Origin: Lacrimispora celerecrescens
Lineage (GTDB): Bacteria; Bacillota; Clostridia; Lachnospirales; Lachnospiraceae
Direction: 5' to 3'
Assembly: GCF_000732605.1 (NCBI RefSeq)
Contig: NZ_JPME01000008.1
Span: 62,001 to 126,000 of the forward strand
Length of the DNA: 64,000 nucleotides
Positions 34,693-43,777 of this stretch are shown here, one piece after another; the first letter of the stretch is position 1, and every line of letters begins with the position of its first letter. The notes under the pieces are model-generated. The model saw nothing but the letters and a program-made list of their open reading frames with translations. It was not told the DNA's origin and searched no databases. The translations under genes were made by a program, and so were the position numbers.

Positions 34693-36063
34693 TTAAGAAC
34701 CTTTGTTTTCCGCCCCGCTCTTACCAATGACCCGGTCAAATACCAAAAATGTCACGGTCACCGACACGGCTACGCTGATGAAATCTGAAACAGGCTCCGT
34801 ATAAAATATCTTATCGATTCCAAACCAGATCGGTATCAAGGCGGCACCGCCTAAAAATATCACCTTCCGGAACATGGAAAGGGTAATTGCGACTTTAGCG
34901 ACTCCCATCCCCACAAATCCGTCTACAACCGCATACTGAAGTGCCAACGGTATAATGCCCATGGTATAGATCTTAATTGCCCATACCGTCAGTTCCACGT
35001 AAGCCTCATTCTTCGTAAAGATTAGTACAAAATACTTAGGAACCGTATGAGCAAGGATAAACATTATGGTAGTAAAACCAAGTGCCAGACCAGAAATATG
35101 AAGGCTTGCCTTTTTAATCCTGTCAGGCCTTCCTGCTCCGTAATTATAGCCTAAGATGGTCTGGGTTCCGCCGGTAATTCCCCCTAGAGGCATGGTAACC
35201 ATTAACATAAAGCTCTGTACAATGGTCATGCAGGTAAGAAGCATGTCACCCTGGCCCTCTCCGCCAAAACGCTGGATCATCATATTTAAGGATATGATCA
35301 AAATATTATCAAATGCGATAATAAGAAAAGGGCTAAGACCCAGAACCAAAACCCGTTTCATAACCTGCCAGTCGTAATTTCCAAAGGTGATCCGGATCGG
35401 GGGCTTGTTTCCAAACAGAAACCGGAGTACATAGGTGCAGGATGCCATCTGAGACAAAACCGTAGCGATCGCTGCTCCCCGTACCCCCAGACCAAACACA
35501 AACATAAACACCGGGTCCAGAATAATATTGCATATGGCTCCCAAAAGAACCGACTTCATCCCGACCTTTGCAAAGCCCTGACAAATAATGAACTGGTTCA
35601 TGCCCGTAGACAATAGAGCAAAAATAGTGCCAAGTAAGATTATGGTAATGTAATCATTGGCATAGGTGAAAGTGGCCTCGCTTGCCCCAAACCACATCAA
35701 AAGCTTCCCCTTTGCCATAAAGGAAAGAACGGTAATCACCACCGATAAAATCGTTAAAAGTAAAAAACAGTTCGCAAGAATCTGGCTGGCTGCCCGATGG
35801 TTTTTCTCCCCCATGCGAATACTCATTAAAGGAGAGCCGCCAACTCCAACTAAAAAAGCAACAGAAGAGATCATGGTCACAATTGGACCGCAGATTCCTA
35901 CTCCTGCCAATGCGATCTCGCCAATTCCGGCGATATTTCCAATGTACATTCGGTCTACAATGCTGTAAAAAACGCTTACAAACTGTGCCAGCATGGAGGG
36001 AATCGCCAGTCTCCATACCAGTCCTTTTATTTGATCCGTATCTAAATTATTTTCTGTCTTCAC
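34693..36063 (-). CDS. MATE family efflux transporter
   Basis: 456 residues with twelve transmembrane helices in two six-helix halves. The N-terminal IKGLVWRLAIPSMLAQFVSVFYSIVDRMYIG is the MATE pattern, and the second half repeats it with MVTMPLGGITGGTQTILGYNYGAG. It exports cationic drugs or metabolites using Na+ or H+. It starts at a GTG (36063) with GGAG upstream, 22 bases after the GH25 stop. Confidence 0.92.
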   Translation of the reverse strand: MKTENNLDTDQIKGLVWRLAIPSMLAQFVSVFYSIVDRMYIGNIAGIGEIALAGVGICGPIVTMISSVAFLVGVGGSPLMSIRMGEKNHRAASQILANCFLLLTILSVVITVLSFMAKGKLLMWFGASEATFTYANDYITIILLGTIFALLSTGMNQFIICQGFAKVGMKSVLLGAICNIILDPVFMFVFGLGVRGAAIATVLSQMASCTYVLRFLFGNKPPIRITFGNYDWQVMKRVLVLGLSPFLIIAFDNILIISLNMMIQRFGGEGQGDMLLTCMTIVQSFMLMVTMPLGGITGGTQTILGYNYGAGRPDRIKKASLHISGLALGFTTIMFILAHTVPKYFVLIFTKNEAYVELTVWAIKIYTMGIIPLALQYAVVDGFVGMGVAKVAITLSMFRKVIFLGGAALIPIWFGIDKIFYTEPVSDFISVAVSVTVTFLVFDRVIGKSGAENKGS

Positions 36064-36084
36064 GTCAAAACTCCATTAATCCGG

Positions 36085-37035
36085 TCACTGAACCATGGCT
36101 CCGTCAGAGCCAAAGGTATAGGTAACTCCGTCTATATCCATGGTCGTATCATGAATCATGATGCCATTGGAATCAAGGAAATACCAGGTGCTTCCCACCT
36201 GGATCCAACCAGTCTGCTTTGTATAATTTTTTGTATAATACCGGTTTCCGTCAATGCTCTTCCAGCCTTCAGAAGGAATCAGGGTATTGTAATCCGCAAA
36301 GGAAAACTCAAGGGTCACATCTCCATCAATTCCATCCACTCTTCCCTGGTCCGTGCACTGCCAAATGGTACGGTTCTTGTAGTTGTTTATGGAGCCGTAT
36401 CTGGCATACCAGACATCATATGGGATCCGGTTCATATCAATGTGATTGGTCAGCCATTTGTTATTGGCATAAACCACCGGCCGGTATCCTGCATCTGAAA
36501 TGGTTTTGCAGAATGCATTGATGTTATCTGTAATTTGCTGCTTTGACAAATGATTGTCAAGAAGGTACTGGGATTCCACATCATATGCAATCGGATAAGA
36601 AATCTGGTAATCCTTCACCATCCGGAGCACATACTTAGCTTCCTCTACCGCAGTCTGCGTATCAAGAGCCTGCGTGTAGAAAAACACGCCGGTCTTAAGC
36701 CCGCCTGACGCTGCGCCTGCCATATTGATAGAATAATAAGGATCCATGTCATTAAGATAACCGATCCGCACCATGGCAAAAGAAATACCATCCTGAGCCA
36801 CTTTCTTCCAGTCGATCCCGCCGGTTAATCCATTCTGACGGTTCTGGTACTTTGATACGGTAATTCCTTTTTCCAGCGCGCCTGCGATGGGAATGCCTGA
36901 GGCATCCACATATTGTCCGTTTTCCAACTTCCACGCCTCAGCAGAAAATCCATCCTTTGGCACAGCCGTGGCTTTTAAAGTCATAAGGCCGGCTGCTAGA
37001 CATAAGGCTATTCTTAGTTTTGTATTCTTATTCAT
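36085..37035 (-). CDS. GH25 lysozyme-like protein with C-terminal wall-binding repeat
   Basis: About 316 residues: signal peptide, linker, a glycoside hydrolase 25 domain (about 60-255), and a C-terminal choline/cell-wall-binding type repeat (GWIQVGSTWYFLDSNGIMI). GH25 landmarks are GISFAMVRIGY, YPIAYDVESQYL with the DxE catalytic pair, and PVVYANNKWL. The first core motif reads GITVSKYQ where GIDVSxxQ is usual, so a conserved Asp is replaced by Thr, and activity may be altered. Start ATG at 37035, or the adjacent ATG at 37038. Confidence 0.88.
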   Translation of the reverse strand: MNKNTKLRIALCLAAGLMTLKATAVPKDGFSAEAWKLENGQYVDASGIPIAGALEKGITVSKYQNRQNGLTGGIDWKKVAQDGISFAMVRIGYLNDMDPYYSINMAGAASGGLKTGVFFYTQALDTQTAVEEAKYVLRMVKDYQISYPIAYDVESQYLLDNHLSKQQITDNINAFCKTISDAGYRPVVYANNKWLTNHIDMNRIPYDVWYARYGSINNYKNRTIWQCTDQGRVDGIDGDVTLEFSFADYNTLIPSEGWKSIDGNRYYTKNYTKQTGWIQVGSTWYFLDSNGIMIHDTTMDIDGVTYTFGSDGAMVQ

Positions 37036-37090
37036 CATTTCCTCTTTCCTATCCATGCTTTCCAGGTATACGAAATACCGCCAGGGAGAT

Positions 37091-38218
37091 TTAATCCGAT
37101 CCCCTTCGGAACGCTTTTATATCATGGATCAAAGTTTTCACGCTGTTAATAAAAGAGTCAAAGGCTCCGAATTCATATAGATTTAAAAACAGCATGCCAA
37201 TGGGCACCGCCAAAATCATACCGGCAATCCCGCTGATCTTAAATCCCAAATATAAAAACAGCAGTGTCATGAGGGGGTCAAGCCCCATGGTATCCCCTAC
37301 GATCTTTGGCTGAATGACCTGCCTTAGTACCAGGGTCAGAACATAGATGATCAGCAGACCGACACCAAAGGCATACTCACCGGCAACAAGGCGGATCAAT
37401 GCCCATGGAATCAGAATGGTACCGGTTCCTAAAATCGGCAGAAAGTCAAGAATCGCTATGATAACTGCAAGAAGCAGCGCATAATTTATTCCCAATACCA
37501 GAAATCCTGCCGCCAGTACCACGGCAATAACAAACATGATTTTAAACTGGGCAAGAAAATAACCGCTGACCAAACGCTTTGCATCTTCTTTAAGATACTG
37601 GTAATATTTGGTTCCTCCTTCCGGTATATACCGGCGAAGTATTTCCATAATCCTATCCCGATCCACAATAAACAGATAGGAGGAAAAAATCGTAACAATG
37701 GTATAAACCAGGGCGCCAGGAATGCTCTTTACTACATTTCCCGCCACCGTCACCGTAGGAGAAGCGATCTTTTGAACCATCACATTTAAATATTCTCCCA
37801 TATGGGTAAAAAACTGATTTACGGAATCCTGAATGTTCTGAGGCAAAAACTGCAAAAGCCTTTCCACCTGCAAAAGCAGTTTCTGGGTCTCAATCCAGGC
37901 AGATTCATAATACTTGGGAATATCTCTTGCAAATCCGGCCGCCTCAGAAACCAGCTTAGAGATCAGGAAATAAAGCACAGTGATAATAAGGGCCAGCACT
38001 GCAACCACAATGAGCACAGAACTATGTTTCCTGACGATCTTTAGGCGTTTCTCCAGGAAGCGCACCAGAGGATTTGCAATGACAGCAATAATCCAGCCAA
38101 TGACAAAGGGAAGGAAGAAATTTAAAATCCTCGGTCCCCACACACAAATTAAGTATATAAACAAAATTGGTATAACAATATTGAGAATCAGTCTGCAATA
38201 CTTTCTAACTTTTTCCAT
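37091..38218 (-). CDS. AI-2E family transporter (PerM/YtvI type)
   Basis: About 375 residues with seven or eight membrane helices. It shows the family pattern FLPFVIGWIIAVIANPLVRFLEKRLK, IPGALVYTIVTIFSSYLF and GLDPLMTLLFLYLGFKISGIAGMILAVPIG. The Firmicute group includes the sporulation membrane protein YtvI; autoinducer export is not implied by the name. The ATG at 38218 is favoured because GGGTGA lies just before it; a GTG at 38227 is possible. Confidence 0.87.
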   Translation of the reverse strand: MEKVRKYCRLILNIVIPILFIYLICVWGPRILNFFLPFVIGWIIAVIANPLVRFLEKRLKIVRKHSSVLIVVAVLALIITVLYFLISKLVSEAAGFARDIPKYYESAWIETQKLLLQVERLLQFLPQNIQDSVNQFFTHMGEYLNVMVQKIASPTVTVAGNVVKSIPGALVYTIVTIFSSYLFIVDRDRIMEILRRYIPEGGTKYYQYLKEDAKRLVSGYFLAQFKIMFVIAVVLAAGFLVLGINYALLLAVIIAILDFLPILGTGTILIPWALIRLVAGEYAFGVGLLIIYVLTLVLRQVIQPKIVGDTMGLDPLMTLLFLYLGFKISGIAGMILAVPIGMLFLNLYEFGAFDSFINSVKTLIHDIKAFRRGSD

Positions 38219-38275
38219 TTTAATCACCCATTTATATGATACTCTTTAAATGTCCTTCTGGCAAACGAAAAAAAT

Positions 38276-39328
38276 CTAAAGAAATTCTTTTAAAAAGATG
38301 TATAACGCCTCCATCTCTTCATCCGTTCCTATGGAAATACGCAAGTGATTGTCAAGCCTTGGCTGTTTAAAATACCGGACATAAATATTATTATCCCGGA
38401 GAGCTTTGTATATCTCTTCTGCCCTGCGTTCTTTATGAGAGGCAAAGATGAAGTTTGCCATAGAATCCGGGAACGAAAATCCCAGCTCCCCAAGCCTTAT
38501 TTTCGCCTGTTCCCTTGTGTATATGATTTTATCCAGGGTTTCCTTAAAATATTTATCATCTTCAAGTGCTTTTGCTCCCAAAACCAGGGAAGGAATATTC
38601 ATGGTATAGGAATTATAAGAATATTTCACATCATTTAACGCACGGATCAGATCCGGATGCCCGTAAGCACATCCGATTCTCATTCCAGCCATGGAACGGG
38701 ATTTGCTGAAGGTCTGCACAACCAGGAGATTATCATATTTTTCAGTCAGTTTTATTCCGCTTTCTCCGCCGAAATCAATATAGGCTTCATCAAGAATCAC
38801 CACTGACTCCTGGTTATGGGCTATGATATCCTCTACTTCGGAAAGAGGCATAAGAAGACCGGTGGGGGCATTGGGGTTCGGGAATATGATTCCCCCATTT
38901 TCCCTGTAATAATCTTCCTTCCGGATACAAAAGTTATCGTCAAGAGCAGGTGTTTCATACGGAATCCGGAATAAATCCGCCCAGACCTTGTAAAAGGAAT
39001 AGCTCACATCAGGAAACAAAATTGGTTTCCTGGAATTGAAAAAGGTCATAAAAGCTACGGCAATCACATCATCAGATCCTACCCCTACGAAAATCCGGTC
39101 CTCTTCTACCCCATAAGTTTTTGAAAGGGCCTTAATAAGAACTGTTGCAGCCGGATCCGGATATTTGCGAAACCAGTCGCAATCCATCTGGGCCAAAGCC
39201 TGCTTTACACCAGGAGACGGCGGATAGGGGTTTTCATTGGTATTTAACTTAATTAACTTCTCTCCCTTTGGCTGCTCTCCAGGTACATAAGGAGCAACCC
39301 TTCGGATGTTGGCTTCCCATGGCTTCAT
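38276..39328 (-). CDS. hisC: Histidinol-phosphate aminotransferase family protein
   Basis: 350 residues, PLP-dependent aminotransferase of the HisC branch. It has KLNTNENPYPPSPGV near the N-terminus, PNAPTG, DEAYIDFGGES, the PLP lysine in VVQTFSKSRSMAGMRIG, and a C-terminal LRISIGTDEEM. Normally it acts in histidine synthesis. No other his gene is nearby; it is coupled to a second aminotransferase gene by a one-base overlap (TAATG). Therefore its true amino-acid substrate is somewhat open. Confidence 0.85.
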   Translation of the reverse strand: MKPWEANIRRVAPYVPGEQPKGEKLIKLNTNENPYPPSPGVKQALAQMDCDWFRKYPDPAATVLIKALSKTYGVEEDRIFVGVGSDDVIAVAFMTFFNSRKPILFPDVSYSFYKVWADLFRIPYETPALDDNFCIRKEDYYRENGGIIFPNPNAPTGLLMPLSEVEDIIAHNQESVVILDEAYIDFGGESGIKLTEKYDNLLVVQTFSKSRSMAGMRIGCAYGHPDLIRALNDVKYSYNSYTMNIPSLVLGAKALEDDKYFKETLDKIIYTREQAKIRLGELGFSFPDSMANFIFASHKERRAEEIYKALRDNNIYVRYFKQPRLDNHLRISIGTDEEMEALYIFLKEFL

Positions 39329-40533
39329 TATACTTCCTCCCTTTTTTCTGTAAGGCCATACTCTTCTGCTATCTTCTTAAATGCAGGAAGAGAACGTTCA
39401 ATCTGCTCATAGGAAACACAATATGCGATCCTTACATAGCCCGGACACGCAAAGGAAGATCCAGGCACCAAAAGCACCCGATGCTCTTTGCAGGACTGAC
39501 AAAATGCCTTATCATCAACAGGAGATTTTACAAATAAGTAAAAAGCTCCTTCCGGCTTAATGCAGTCAAACCCATATTCCTTTAAACGGTTGTAGAGAAG
39601 CTCCCTGTTCCTGTCATAGGCTTTTAAATTTACTTGGCTCTCCACGCAGCGGACGATCACCCGCTGCATAAGGGAAGGCGCATTGACACAGCCCAGCACC
39701 CGGTTGGCAACAGCTGCTGCTGCTATGACCTTTGAGGAATCTTCCATTTCATCGGGAATTACCAGATATCCGATCCGTTCCCCAGGCAGGGATAAAGACT
39801 TGCTATAAGAATAGCAGACGATGGTATTATGATAAAACGGTGTGACATAGGGAACCTCCACCCCATCATAAGCCAGCTCCCGGTAAGGTTCATCAGAAAT
39901 CAGCACAATCTGGGTACCAAGCTCTGCTTCCTTTTTCTTAAGGATTCCTGCAATCTCCCGGAGAGTCTCCGCAGAATAAACCACGCCCGTTGGATTATTA
40001 GGGGTATTGATGATCACTGCCTTTGTCTTGGGAGTGATACGCTTTTCAAATTCTTTTAAATCAGGCTGAAAACTGGATGTATCCGGGGGCACTGCCACAA
40101 GCACGCCGTCATAATTCCGGACATAAGAACCATATTCCATAAAATACGGTGCAAACACCAGCACTTCATCGCCGGGATCCAATATGGTTTTAAATATTAC
40201 ATTCATGCCGCTGGCCGCACCAACGGTCATAAGAATATTCTCCAGACGAAAATGAGTTCCAAACCGCCTGTTTAAGGACTGGGCTACTGCATCTCTCGTA
40301 TCCTCAAATCCTGCATTGCTCATGTATCCATGGACGAAAGTGGTTTCTTCTTCCCTGATAATGTCAAGAATGGCCTGATTTACTGCCGGGGGCGCCGGCA
40401 CATTGGGATTTCCCAGGCTGAAATCATAGACATTCTCTCTGCCGTATACGGCAGCCATCTTCTTTCCTTCTTCAAACATGGCACGGATGGCGGAATTGTT
40501 TTCTACAAGGGGTCTCATCTTGTCTGCTATCAT
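39328..40533 (-). CDS. Pyridoxal-phosphate-dependent aminotransferase, class I
   Basis: 401 residues of the aspartate aminotransferase fold type I. Conserved segments are DFSLGNPNVPAPP, TVGAASGMNVIFKTILDPGDEVLV, INTPNNPTGVVYS, ISDEPYRELAYDG and the PLP lysine in CYSYSKSLSLPGERIGY, with PGYVRIAYCVSYE at the end. The substrate cannot be assigned; aspartate or aromatic amino acids are likely. Translationally coupled to the hisC-like gene. Confidence 0.9.
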   Translation of the reverse strand: MIADKMRPLVENNSAIRAMFEEGKKMAAVYGRENVYDFSLGNPNVPAPPAVNQAILDIIREEETTFVHGYMSNAGFEDTRDAVAQSLNRRFGTHFRLENILMTVGAASGMNVIFKTILDPGDEVLVFAPYFMEYGSYVRNYDGVLVAVPPDTSSFQPDLKEFEKRITPKTKAVIINTPNNPTGVVYSAETLREIAGILKKKEAELGTQIVLISDEPYRELAYDGVEVPYVTPFYHNTIVCYSYSKSLSLPGERIGYLVIPDEMEDSSKVIAAAAVANRVLGCVNAPSLMQRVIVRCVESQVNLKAYDRNRELLYNRLKEYGFDCIKPEGAFYLFVKSPVDDKAFCQSCKEHRVLLVPGSSFACPGYVRIAYCVSYEQIERSLPAFKKIAEEYGLTEKREEV

Positions 40534-40597
40534 AATCTTATTCCTTTCCCTGAAATGATTTTATGTTCCTCATTGTATCACAAGTGCCGGAGGCGGT

Positions 40598-43576
40598 CTA
40601 TTCTAATCTCATACTTTCTCTATCTGAACGCTTACCGGATTGTACCAGAGCCGATCTTGCCTTATCACAGCAATCTTCAAAATCTTTGTCCTGCGCCTCG
40701 ATCATGGCAAAAGCGGCGTTAATCCAAAATAGAGGCTCCTTCTCATTTCCCATAAGTTCCTGGGTTAAAACTTTTGTAATCCGCTTTAGCTTTTGTTCCA
40801 TATCGATGCTCCGGATATTTTTGCACAGTACCATTGCTTCATGTACACCGTTTAAACAGATGATATCATCTTCCCTGAAAAAACGCTTTAAGCATTCCAC
40901 ATAAGGAGCAAAAAACGGTTTCTCTGTCTTAAAGCCTTTTTTGCTTTTCCCTTCCGGCCCCTGGATCTCAAATAAAACCAGGGCAGAAGGCTGGAAGCGG
41001 CGCCGCATCACATAAGCCTCCATCATGGAAACGGCGGCATGGCGGTCGGGCAGCTTCTCAAATGAAAGATCTCTTCCGGAAAGCCTCAGCACATCTCCCA
41101 GCATTTTCTGAGAGTCTTCAAGCTGCTGGCGCTGCTCCATCTGCTCCGTAGCATCCCTTACCGCTCCATAGTACAAACGGTGCTCGTCCTGCTCCCTTAA
41201 AAAGAATACGCGAATATGTACCCACATCAGTTCCCCGCTTAGACGGTACTGCCGGAAAATACCTTCCCCTCCCCGGATCGGGTTGCTGTATGCGTTCTCA
41301 AATATATTCAAAACCCAGTCTCTGTCATCTTTATAGATTCGGTTTAAGAGAAACCACCTTCGTTCCTCCATATCCGACGGATTATCCCCTGTTATGCGGT
41401 AATATTCCTGATTTACTCTGAGAACCTCGCACCGGTCCTCATACACTTCATACAGGGCGATTGCCCCAAGCATGTTATTTAACATCGCCTCACTGGTGAT
41501 GTTCTCATTAAATAAATCCTCCAGTTTCAGCTGCCCCAGCTGGCGGGCCTGAATCCCACCGTAATCTACGCAATCCTCCCGTATCAGGAGCTGCTCCGCC
41601 TCTTCTACCGGAAGCGGTTTATAATAATAATATCCCTGCCCGTAAATACAGCCGATATTTCTTAAAAAATCTACCTGATCCTTTGTCTCGACCCCTTCTG
41701 CAATGATCTTCATCTGCATGACCCTTGCCATCCTCACAATGGTCTCCAAAATCCCCATTCCCCGGCTCTGGCTGTTCTCATTCATATCCAGGAATTTGGT
41801 GTCGATCTTAATGACATCAACATTGACATCCTTAAGCATGTTAAGAGAGGAGTACCCGCTTCCAAAGTCATCCATAAACACCGGAAAGCCTGCCCTGCGC
41901 AGATCCTCCAGTACCCTTTGCATCTTATCATCATCCTCTGCATAGGCGCTTTCCGTTATCTCGATTTCTAAGAATCTTGGATCGATCTCATATCGGTCCA
42001 CCAGTTCCTTGAATTTCTCCACAACATCAATGGCATAGATATCCATGCGGGACATATTAACAGAAATGGGGATCAGTTTTTTCCCGGCCTTGCCCCATCT
42101 GTTTAACTGCCTGCATACCATCTCCCAGATATAAATATCCAAATAAGTAATAAACCCATTCTGTTCTAAAAGCGGTATGAACTCTCCTGGGGAAATCAGT
42201 CCGCGTAAGGGATGCTTCCATCTAACCAGGGATTCCAGACCGATGATCTTGCCTGTAAGCATATTGCACTGGGGCTGAACGTAAAAAATAAACTCTTTCT
42301 TTTCCAGGGCGCTTTGTATTTCTGAGAGAAGGATCTGATCATTTTCCATCTTCTGTTTCATGCCAGGATCATACCAGCCTATTCTCTTGGCATAATTGCC
42401 TTTTACGGAGTTAAGTGCGATCGCTGCTCTGTCATACATCATACTGACCGAAAGGCGGCGGTCCTCGATCCGGTAGACCCCAAATGCCGGAAGAAATCCT
42501 GCATTTCCGCCATATTGTCTGGCATAGTAATTGATCTCGCCTTCCAGGCTTTTCAATATGGATATGTCTTCCGGAAGGATGACAACAAAATCATCACCAC
42601 CCATATACCCTGCTATGGAACCATGCAGCAGTTCCAAGGACTTCAAATATTTTCCAATCTTTATCAGGAAGCGGTCCCCTTCCTCTTCTCCATACCATTC
42701 ATTGAAAAGCTTAAAATGCTCAATGTCAATGGCCACCATAAAATATCTTGTGCCGGGTTGGTTTTTCAAAAGCTGCTCCGCTTTCTCAAAAAAAGGACCG
42801 TAACGGAAAAGCCCTGTCATGGAATCTGTTTCTTCCCGCTTTTCCTTAAGCTTTTTCTTTTCTTCCTCTTCCTGTTTCCTTCTGCTGTCGATATCCTGGA
42901 TATAACACATAATAATAGGGTCCGCACAATCCCCGCACCGGAACAAAACGGCAATCACTCTGATCCAGCAATAATTCCCGTCCACCATCAGCCTGCGGAA
43001 TTCTCCCCTGATGATCCTTCCGCTTGCATGAAGACGCTCAAGTAAGGTAGGCCCATCCCAGAATTCCAAAAACTTCTCTCTGTCTTCCGGGTGGATCATG
43101 AAATTCGCCACCTCAAGACACATGGAATCCAACTGTCCTTCTATCTTTGGAATCCTGAATTTATCTTTCTGGTGAAACAGGATCCTATAAAAATTTGCTG
43201 CAATGTTCACTTCAAAAAGTTCATCATAAACGGTGTTGTCCGTCAGATGATAAAAAAGATTCTTATTCTTCTCATCCACCGGCCGGAACATAATAAGCTT
43301 GCATCCGTCGTGGCCGGGCCAGTCAATTGTGGCTGAGGATACATCCATCCAAAGCTCTGAGGCAGAATTATATAATATCACATGCCCTGACTTTCCCCTT
43401 GTACCAGGACAGTCTTTACAGGGGTCCAGTCCTTTTCCGATCCCCTGAAAACAATACATTCCTTCTCTTAAATCCGGATAATATGATTTAGCCGCATTAT
43501 TGAGATAAATGATTCTGTAATCCTGGTTAACTATGTAAATACCGGCTTCTTCATTTTCAGCCGACATAAGATTCAT
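40598..43576 (-). CDS. PAS-GGDEF-EAL-PAS signalling protein with C-terminal degenerate cyclase domain
   Basis: About 992 residues, cytosolic. It metabolises or senses cyclic di-GMP. Order: PAS domain (near 5-95), second PAS (about 120-240), short coiled coil, GGDEF domain with the signature GYMGGDDFVVI (about 260-415), EAL domain (about 425-675) with LESLVRW in place of EAL, then ISVNMSRMDIY, EIEITESAY, MDDFGSGYSSLNML, and EGVETKDQ. A third PAS (about 705-830) and a GGDEF-like fold without its signature close the protein. The frame extends to 43660, but a promoter overlaps that part, so the ATG at 43576 is preferred; it is an approximate choice. Confidence 0.85.
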   Translation of the reverse strand: MNLMSAENEEAGIYIVNQDYRIIYLNNAAKSYYPDLREGMYCFQGIGKGLDPCKDCPGTRGKSGHVILYNSASELWMDVSSATIDWPGHDGCKLIMFRPVDEKNKNLFYHLTDNTVYDELFEVNIAANFYRILFHQKDKFRIPKIEGQLDSMCLEVANFMIHPEDREKFLEFWDGPTLLERLHASGRIIRGEFRRLMVDGNYCWIRVIAVLFRCGDCADPIIMCYIQDIDSRRKQEEEEKKKLKEKREETDSMTGLFRYGPFFEKAEQLLKNQPGTRYFMVAIDIEHFKLFNEWYGEEEGDRFLIKIGKYLKSLELLHGSIAGYMGGDDFVVILPEDISILKSLEGEINYYARQYGGNAGFLPAFGVYRIEDRRLSVSMMYDRAAIALNSVKGNYAKRIGWYDPGMKQKMENDQILLSEIQSALEKKEFIFYVQPQCNMLTGKIIGLESLVRWKHPLRGLISPGEFIPLLEQNGFITYLDIYIWEMVCRQLNRWGKAGKKLIPISVNMSRMDIYAIDVVEKFKELVDRYEIDPRFLEIEITESAYAEDDDKMQRVLEDLRRAGFPVFMDDFGSGYSSLNMLKDVNVDVIKIDTKFLDMNENSQSRGMGILETIVRMARVMQMKIIAEGVETKDQVDFLRNIGCIYGQGYYYYKPLPVEEAEQLLIREDCVDYGGIQARQLGQLKLEDLFNENITSEAMLNNMLGAIALYEVYEDRCEVLRVNQEYYRITGDNPSDMEERRWFLLNRIYKDDRDWVLNIFENAYSNPIRGGEGIFRQYRLSGELMWVHIRVFFLREQDEHRLYYGAVRDATEQMEQRQQLEDSQKMLGDVLRLSGRDLSFEKLPDRHAAVSMMEAYVMRRRFQPSALVLFEIQGPEGKSKKGFKTEKPFFAPYVECLKRFFREDDIICLNGVHEAMVLCKNIRSIDMEQKLKRITKVLTQELMGNEKEPLFWINAAFAMIEAQDKDFEDCCDKARSALVQSGKRSDRESMRLE

Positions 43577-43630
43577 AAGCCCCCGCCTCTCCTGTATCAC
43601 ATTATCTGCGACCATATAAATTATTGTAAT

Positions 43631-43660
43631 ATTATAGTATGAAAAGTCTATTTCCGTCAA
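43631..43660 (-). promoter_or_regulatory. Sigma-A promoter of the GGDEF/EAL gene
   Basis: TTGACG (43660-43655), an 18-base spacer and TATAAT (43636-43631) on the minus strand. Transcription would begin near 43624, which excludes the most upstream start of the GGDEF/EAL frame. Confidence 0.65.
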
Positions 43661-43684
43661 CCAATTCAGTCACACATCGTGAAA

Positions 43685-43757
43685 ACAGGAACGGCACTTC
43701 AATCCTCCGTTAGAGCAGTTCCCTCATGCTCTGTATTTACGGTGATTGCCGTGCCGT
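43685..43757 (-). terminator. Large nested hairpin after the DapF-like gene
   Basis: AACGGCAC...CAATC (43691 side) pairs with GATTG...GTGCCGTT (43757 side), enclosing an inner AGAGCA/TGCTCT hairpin. On the minus strand it follows the DapF-like stop and is followed by CTGTTTTC, so it may be a terminator. The size of about 70 bases is more than needed for termination. Confidence 0.5.
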
Positions 43758-43777
43758 TTTGCCAATCTTTATATTTA

